From DATBLY01 sp036555125 (GTDB taxonomy: Bacteria; Actinomycetota; UBA4738; HRBIN12), in contig DATBLY010000007.1 of the NCBI GenBank assembly GCA_036555125.1, forward strand, positions 1 to 16,275: a DNA stretch of 16,275 bases. Direction: 5' to 3'. The notes beneath the pieces are model-generated. The model saw only the letters and a program-made list of their open reading frames with translations, was not told the origin of the DNA and ran no database searches. This document shows, piece after piece, positions 12,580 through 16,275 of the stretch. The first letter of the stretch is position 1; every line of letters begins with the position of its first letter. Made by a program: the position numbers and the translations under genes.

Positions 12580-12951
12580 ATGGATCGCCCCGCCGCGCGC
12601 GCCTGGCTCGACCGCTACTTCGCCGCGTGGGTTTCGAACGACCCCGGCGACGTCGCCGTCCTGTTCACCGACGACGCGGTCTACGCCGTCTCGCCCTTCG
12701 CCGAGCCGTGGGTCGGGCGCGACGAGATCGTGCGCCGGTGGACGAGCGGCCGCCAGGAGGACGTCGAGCACGCCTCGGAGGTGCTCGCGGTCGACGGCGA
12801 CGTCGTGGTCGCGCACTGGCACGTGCGGGCCCGGAACGAGGGCGACCCTGCGGTCCGCGAGTGGGACGGGCTCCTGCTGCTCAGGTTCGCGGCCGACGGC
12901 CGGTGCGCCGAGCATCGGGAGTGGTACGCGGTCCGCGAGCCGGGCGGCTGA
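12580..12951 (+). CDS. SnoaL-like / NTF2-like nuclear transport factor fold protein
   Basis: The 123-residue product matches the SnoaL-like NTF2 fold. WLDRYFAAWVSNDPGDVAVL forms the first helices, FTDDAVYAVSPF the first strand pair, WVGRDEIVRRW the third helix, and the C-terminal strands contain VVAHWHVRARN and AEHREWYAVRE. These small cone-shaped proteins bind hydrophobic ligands or act as isomerases and cyclases, and many are simply unassigned. ATG 12580 is preferred over the far-upstream in-frame GTG/ATG that would begin inside tRNA-Glu, and it lies 7 nt after a -10 box. No signal peptide is seen. Its 3' end overlaps the convergent DUF192 gene by 71 bp. The substrate is unknown. Confidence 0.88.
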   Translation: MDRPAARAWLDRYFAAWVSNDPGDVAVLFTDDAVYAVSPFAEPWVGRDEIVRRWTSGRQEDVEHASEVLAVDGDVVVAHWHVRARNEGDPAVREWDGLLLLRFAADGRCAEHREWYAVREPGG

Positions 12952-13318
12952 ACCGGTCGCCGACGCGGACGTCGGCACCGACCGGCAGCTCCAGCACGTG
13001 ACGGACGCGCCGACGCGGTCGCAGCAGCCTGCCGGCCGGGACGCGCCGGACCTCGAGGACGGCGAGGTCGCGGTCCAGGAACGCCACGGCGATCGGGAAC
13101 CGCATCCCGAACGTGTGGACCGACCGGCAGCGTTCGAGCAGCAGGCCGGTGCCGGGCGCCAGGCCCGCGCGGCGGCGGAGGCCGCGCGCCCGTTCCCGTC
13201 GCGTCGTCGGGACCTCGACGAGCACGGTCCCGCGGGGCCCGGCCAGCTCGCGACGCGTCCGAGGGATCGCCGCGTCGAGCGCGCCCTGACGCCGGGTGGC
13301 TACCACCATGGTCCGCAC
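12881..13318 (-). CDS. DUF192 family protein
   Basis: The 145-residue product contains a DUF192 domain: RARGLRRRAGLAPGTGLLLE, the signature SVHTFGMRFPIAVAFLD, VLEVRRVPAGRL and the closing GADVRVGDRF. The family is widespread, small and of unknown biochemical function. Three starts compete: GTG 13318, ATG 13309 and upstream ATGs to 13369. GTG 13318 is chosen because TAGGGT ends exactly 7 nt upstream, as at other leaderless genes here; ATG 13309 would remove only three residues. The N-terminus is Arg-rich without a signal peptide, although many family members are exported. The last 22 residues, after GDRF, lie outside the domain and are encoded antisense to the SnoaL-like gene. It follows the cyclase-ATPase gene by 54 nt on the same strand but seems to have its own promoter. 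Confidence 0.85.
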   Translation of the reverse strand: MRTMVVATRRQGALDAAIPRTRRELAGPRGTVLVEVPTTRRERARGLRRRAGLAPGTGLLLERCRSVHTFGMRFPIAVAFLDRDLAVLEVRRVPAGRLLRPRRRVRHVLELPVGADVRVGDRFSRPARGPRTTPDARRTGRRPRT

Positions 13319-13325
13319 CGCTCGC

Positions 13326-13331
13326 ACCCTA
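13326..13331 (-). promoter_or_regulatory. -10 box TAGGGT of the DUF192 gene
   Basis: TAGGGT on the minus strand ends 7 nt before GTG 13318, the same spacing as at the genes beginning at 10442 and 12580. It supports GTG 13318 over ATG 13309. No clear -35 was found. Confidence 0.45.
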
Positions 13332-13372
13332 GGCGGTGTGGCCGACATCGTTGTACCCGACGCGCGCAAGGC

Positions 13373-16275
13373 TCATCTCGTCGAGCCGCCTGCCGCCGCT
13401 GCTCGCGCGGCGAAGCCGCGCCGAAGGGCATCGTCGTCGATGTCGCGCGTCACCTCGTCGGCGATCGTGCGGATCTCGCGCCGGGCATCGGCGGCGCCGA
13501 CGGCGTCTCCGCGCCGATCTCGGATCTCGGCGAGGACCTCGAGCGCGGACCATCGCGCCAGGCGCTCGCCCAGCCGGCTCGAGCGCTCGAGCGACTCGCC
13601 GACGAGGCGTTCGGCGTCGCCGAGCTCGCCGGCGGCGACCCGCGCCCTCGCGAGCGTCGCGAGCGCCTCCTCGACGAAGATCTCGGCGCCGATCGTCCGG
13701 AGCCGCTCGAGGAGGGACTCGGCGACTCCGGCCGCGGCGGCCGGAGCGCCGGCCGCGAGCTCGAGCCGGGAGCGGGTGAGCCCGGCCGCCGCGACCGTGA
13801 ACGATCGTTGGATCTCGGGCAGCTTCGCCGAGACGAACCCCGCCAACGCCTCCCGCGCTCCTTCGAGGTCGCCGAGCGCGAGCAACGCTTCGGCGCGAGC
13901 CGCGGTGGCCACCATGACGCCCGGCGCGATCCGCTCGAGCGCGATCGCGTACGCCTCGTCCGCGAGCGCGAGCGCCCGTTCGCCGTCGCCGGCCCACGCC
14001 ACCACGCTGGCGAACTCGGCTCGGGATTCGACGGCGGCGTACGTGAAGCCACCCTGCTCGCCGAGCTCGCGGCATCCGTCGATCGACGCGATCGCCTCGC
14101 CGACCCGCCCGAGGTCGAGCTCGTTCCGGTAGACCGGGATGAGCGCGTACGAGGCGCCCCAGCGGTTGCCGATCTCCTGGGAGATCGCGAACGCCCGGCG
14201 CGCCTCCGCCATCGCGGTGGCGTGCTCGCCCCGGATCAACCGCATCAGGCTCGAGGCCGTGAGGCTCTCCCCGAGCATCGGGACGTTCCCGAGGTCCTCC
14301 CAGATGCCGCGGGCCTCGGACAGCCGCTCCCAGGCGGTCGGGAAGTCGCCCCTGCTCATGTCGGCGCGCGAGACGTCCTGGAGCGTGAACGCAACCTGCT
14401 CGCGCGCGCCCAGCTCCCGCGCGATCGCGAGCGACGCCTCGCCGGCCTCGACCGCGCGGTCGTCGTCGCCGTTCCCGTAGATGTTCGAGACGACCACGTT
14501 CCAGAGCGCTCGCGCCTCGGCCGCCCGGTCTCCGAGGCGCCGCGCCACGACGGCGTTCTCCTCGGAGAGCTCCCGACCGACCTCGGGGTCGAACAGCGGC
14601 GACGGGGTTCCGTACAGCAGGGCGAGCGCCATGTTCGCGTCGAGCTCCATCGCCTCGTCACCGCGATCGCGCGCGATCCTGCGCATCTCCTCGTACTCCA
14701 CCACCGCCTCGTGATGACGGCCCGCGACCTCGAGCGACCCGCCCAGTTCGCCGAACGCCGATCGCAGCACTTCGGGGTCGGCACCGAGCCGGAGCCCCGC
14801 GTCGATCGCCGTCCGGTAGTGCGCCGCCGCTTCGATGTTGGCGTACAGCCGTCGCGCCGTCGCGCCCGCGAGCAGCGCGAAGCGGAGGGTGGCTTCGTCG
14901 TCCCCCGCCTCCACGTAGTGGTGCACGAGCAGCGCGGCGACGTCGGCGAGCCGGTCGGCGCTCCCGGCCTCGATCCCCTCCGCGACCCGGTGGTGGATCT
15001 CGCGGCGGCGTTTCACGAGCACCGAGTCGTACGCCGCCTCCTGCGTGAGCGCGTGTCGGAACGTGTACGCGCCGGGCGATCCCGTGACGGCGCGGATCAG
15101 GTCGCGCCGCTCGAGCTCGCGCAGGTCGCCGTCGACCTCGGCGCCCTCGATCACCGACCGAAGCACGTCTTCGTCGAACGTCCGCCCGATCACGGCGGCC
15201 GTCTGGAGCGTGCGCCGGGTGTGTTCGGGCAACCGGTCGAGCCCGACCGTGATCAGGCTCTGCACCGTGTTCGGGATGGAGCCGACGGCGGTGTCGTCGG
15301 TCAGGCGCAGGACGTCGCCCGCGCGTTCGAGCGCACCCGCGTCGACGAGCGAGCGGACGACCTCCTGCACGAACAGCGGGTTGCCCTCGGTGCGCTGGAG
15401 GATCCGGTCGCGGACCTCAGGCGGCAGCTCGGCGCCGGGCAGGAGCTCGTCGATCAGCCGCTCGCTCTCGCGTCCGTCGAGCGGCTCGAGGGTGATCGTC
15501 TCGGTGCGATCCGAGAGCTCGCGCTCGAGCCACTGCTTGAAGCCCCATGAGACAGCGTTCGGGTCGGGGCGGAACGTCGCCACGACCACGTACGGCTGCT
15601 CGGCGACGAGCGCGGTCGTCGCGCGGACGAGCTCGAGCGACGCCTGATCGCACCAGTGCAGGTCCTCGAAGACGATCAGGTGCCGGCCGCCGTGCACGAG
15701 CGTCGCACCCACGACGAGCTCGGTCGCGGCGCGCTGGAACGCTTCGCCCTCGAGCGGCTCCTCATCCTCGAGCTCGACACCGAGCAGCGCGCGGGTCACC
15801 CGCTCGCTCTGCTCGCGGAAGCCTTCGTGCGCGAGCGCGCCCATCAACGCCGCGATCTTCGAGCGCGCGACGTCCGGTGGATCGCGCTCGTCGATCCCAG
15901 ATCGCTCGCGGATCAGACGCCGGTACTGTGCATACGGCTGCATGGAGTCGTACGGCACGCAGTACCAGCGGTCCCACCGCCGGTCGTCCTCCGGTTCGAG
16001 CTCGGCCCAGATCGCGTCCGCCTCCTCGACGAGCCGACTCTTGCCGATGCCGGGCTCACCGACGAGGAGCAGCACGGTGCCGACCCCTCGGCCGGTGCGC
16101 TCGAGCGCCGAGCGCACGCGCTCGAGCTCGCGTCCGCGGCCGACGAGCGGGGTCTCGAGCGTCCGTCCCGCGCGCACCCGCCACGGCGCCGCGAGCCGCC
16201 CGCGGACGCGGTACGCCGGCAGGCGCTCGCGCTTGCCCTTCACCTCGATGCGCCCGAGGTCCTCGACGTCGAAGA
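13373..16275 (-). CDS. Class III adenylate/guanylate cyclase-ATPase-TPR fusion, C-terminal part (5' end outside window)
   Basis: The minus-strand frame is open from the right edge to the TGA at 13375-13373, giving about 966 residues. The GTG at 16243 is not the start: upstream codons read FDVEDLGRIE and continue into VKGKRERLPAYRV, the typical tail of a class III nucleotidyl cyclase domain, so the catalytic cyclase core lies off the edge. Numbering from that GTG, an AAA/NACHT-like ATPase follows, with Walker A GEPGIGKS at 62-69, Walker B in HLIVFEDLHW, a VVVATFRP sensor strand and the winged-helix segment FRHALTQEAAYDSVLVKRRR. The remainder is helical repeats of TPR type, rich in Ala and Glu. 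This is the architecture of large actinobacterial signalling ATPases that probably sense a ligand and make cAMP or cGMP. Whether the cyclase is active cannot be judged here. Confidence 0.9.
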   Translation of the reverse strand, partial: FDVEDLGRIEVKGKRERLPAYRVRGRLAAPWRVRAGRTLETPLVGRGRELERVRSALERTGRGVGTVLLLVGEPGIGKSRLVEEADAIWAELEPEDDRRWDRWYCVPYDSMQPYAQYRRLIRERSGIDERDPPDVARSKIAALMGALAHEGFREQSERVTRALLGVELEDEEPLEGEAFQRAATELVVGATLVHGGRHLIVFEDLHWCDQASLELVRATTALVAEQPYVVVATFRPDPNAVSWGFKQWLERELSDRTETITLEPLDGRESERLIDELLPGAELPPEVRDRILQRTEGNPLFVQEVVRSLVDAGALERAGDVLRLTDDTAVGSIPNTVQSLITVGLDRLPEHTRRTLQTAAVIGRTFDEDVLRSVIEGAEVDGDLRELERRDLIRAVTGSPGAYTFRHALTQEAAYDSVLVKRRREIHHRVAEGIEAGSADRLADVAALLVHHYVEAGDDEATLRFALLAGATARRLYANIEAAAHYRTAIDAGLRLGADPEVLRSAFGELGGSLEVAGRHHEAVVEYEEMRRIARDRGDEAMELDANMALALLYGTPSPLFDPEVGRELSEENAVVARRLGDRAAEARALWNVVVSNIYGNGDDDRAVEAGEASLAIARELGAREQVAFTLQDVSRADMSRGDFPTAWERLSEARGIWEDLGNVPMLGESLTASSLMRLIRGEHATAMAEARRAFAISQEIGNRWGASYALIPVYRNELDLGRVGEAIASIDGCRELGEQGGFTYAAVESRAEFASVVAWAGDGERALALADEAYAIALERIAPGVMVATAARAEALLALGDLEGAREALAGFVSAKLPEIQRSFTVAAAGLTRSRLELAAGAPAAAAGVAESLLERLRTIGAEIFVEEALATLARARVAAGELGDAERLVGESLERSSRLGERLARWSALEVLAEIRDRRGDAVGAADARREIRTIADEVTRDIDDDALRRGFAARAAAAGGSTR

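Noticed and set aside
13295..13307. Inverted repeat GGTGG-CTA-CCACC inside the DUF192 gene start
   Set aside because: A 5-bp dyad in GC-rich coding sequence is expected by chance; nothing else supports a site.
12998..15550. 850-residue plus-strand open frame
   Set aside because: It is a shadow of the cyclase-ATPase gene on the other strand: the composition is Arg/Asp/Gly-rich with no domain, while the minus frame has intact Walker motifs.

Overview
The window is high-GC (about 70% by eye), densely packed bacterial chromosome. It probably comes from an Actinomycetota lineage outside the well-studied genera. Four observations point there: a tRNA-Glu/Asp/Phe cluster in the order seen in many actinobacteria; several genes whose start codon lies 7-9 nt after a TAnnnT -10 box (the leaderless arrangement common in that phylum); a hypothetical protein resembling a conserved actinobacterial family; and a small protein resembling the SH3-like module of actinobacterial Rv0428c-type acetyltransferases. 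The phylum call is an inference, and related high-GC groups such as some Chloroflexota are not excluded.

Layout. Positions 1-901 (+) hold the 3' part of a flavoprotein monooxygenase/reductase. Positions 943-3353 (+) are purF and purM, overlapping by 4 nt, two steps of de novo purine synthesis. A stand-alone CheY-like receiver follows (3497-3895, +). Positions 10372-3955 on the minus strand form one eight-gene run in which nearly every stop codon overlaps the next start: 2-oxoacid dehydrogenase E1alpha, E1beta and E2, a BtuF-like cobalamin-binding protein without a signal peptide, an EamA-type transporter, a nucleoside phosphorylase family protein, a 75-residue SH3-like protein, and a hotdog-fold 3-aminobutyryl-CoA ammonia-lyase-like protein. 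A divergent promoter region separates it from a conserved hypothetical (10442-11248, +) and a short-chain dehydrogenase with an apparently degraded active site (11314-12147, +).

Next come the tRNA genes (12193-12486, minus), a SnoaL-like small protein (12580-12951, +), a DUF192 protein (minus, overlapping SnoaL tail to tail) and, running off the right edge, the C-terminal 960 or so residues of a class III adenylate/guanylate cyclase fused to an AAA/NACHT-like ATPase and TPR repeats (16275-13373, minus).

The part most likely to be under-described is the eight-gene run. A branched-chain-type 2-oxoacid dehydrogenase, a cobalamin-binding protein, a transporter and an amino-acyl-CoA ammonia-lyase look like a CoA-linked amino-acid degradation module. 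Kal is known from lysine fermentation, whose lysine 5,6-aminomutase uses adenosylcobalamin, but none of its usual partners is in view. No CRISPR array, insertion sequence, phage gene or attachment site was seen. No stretch over 300 bases lacks a gene.
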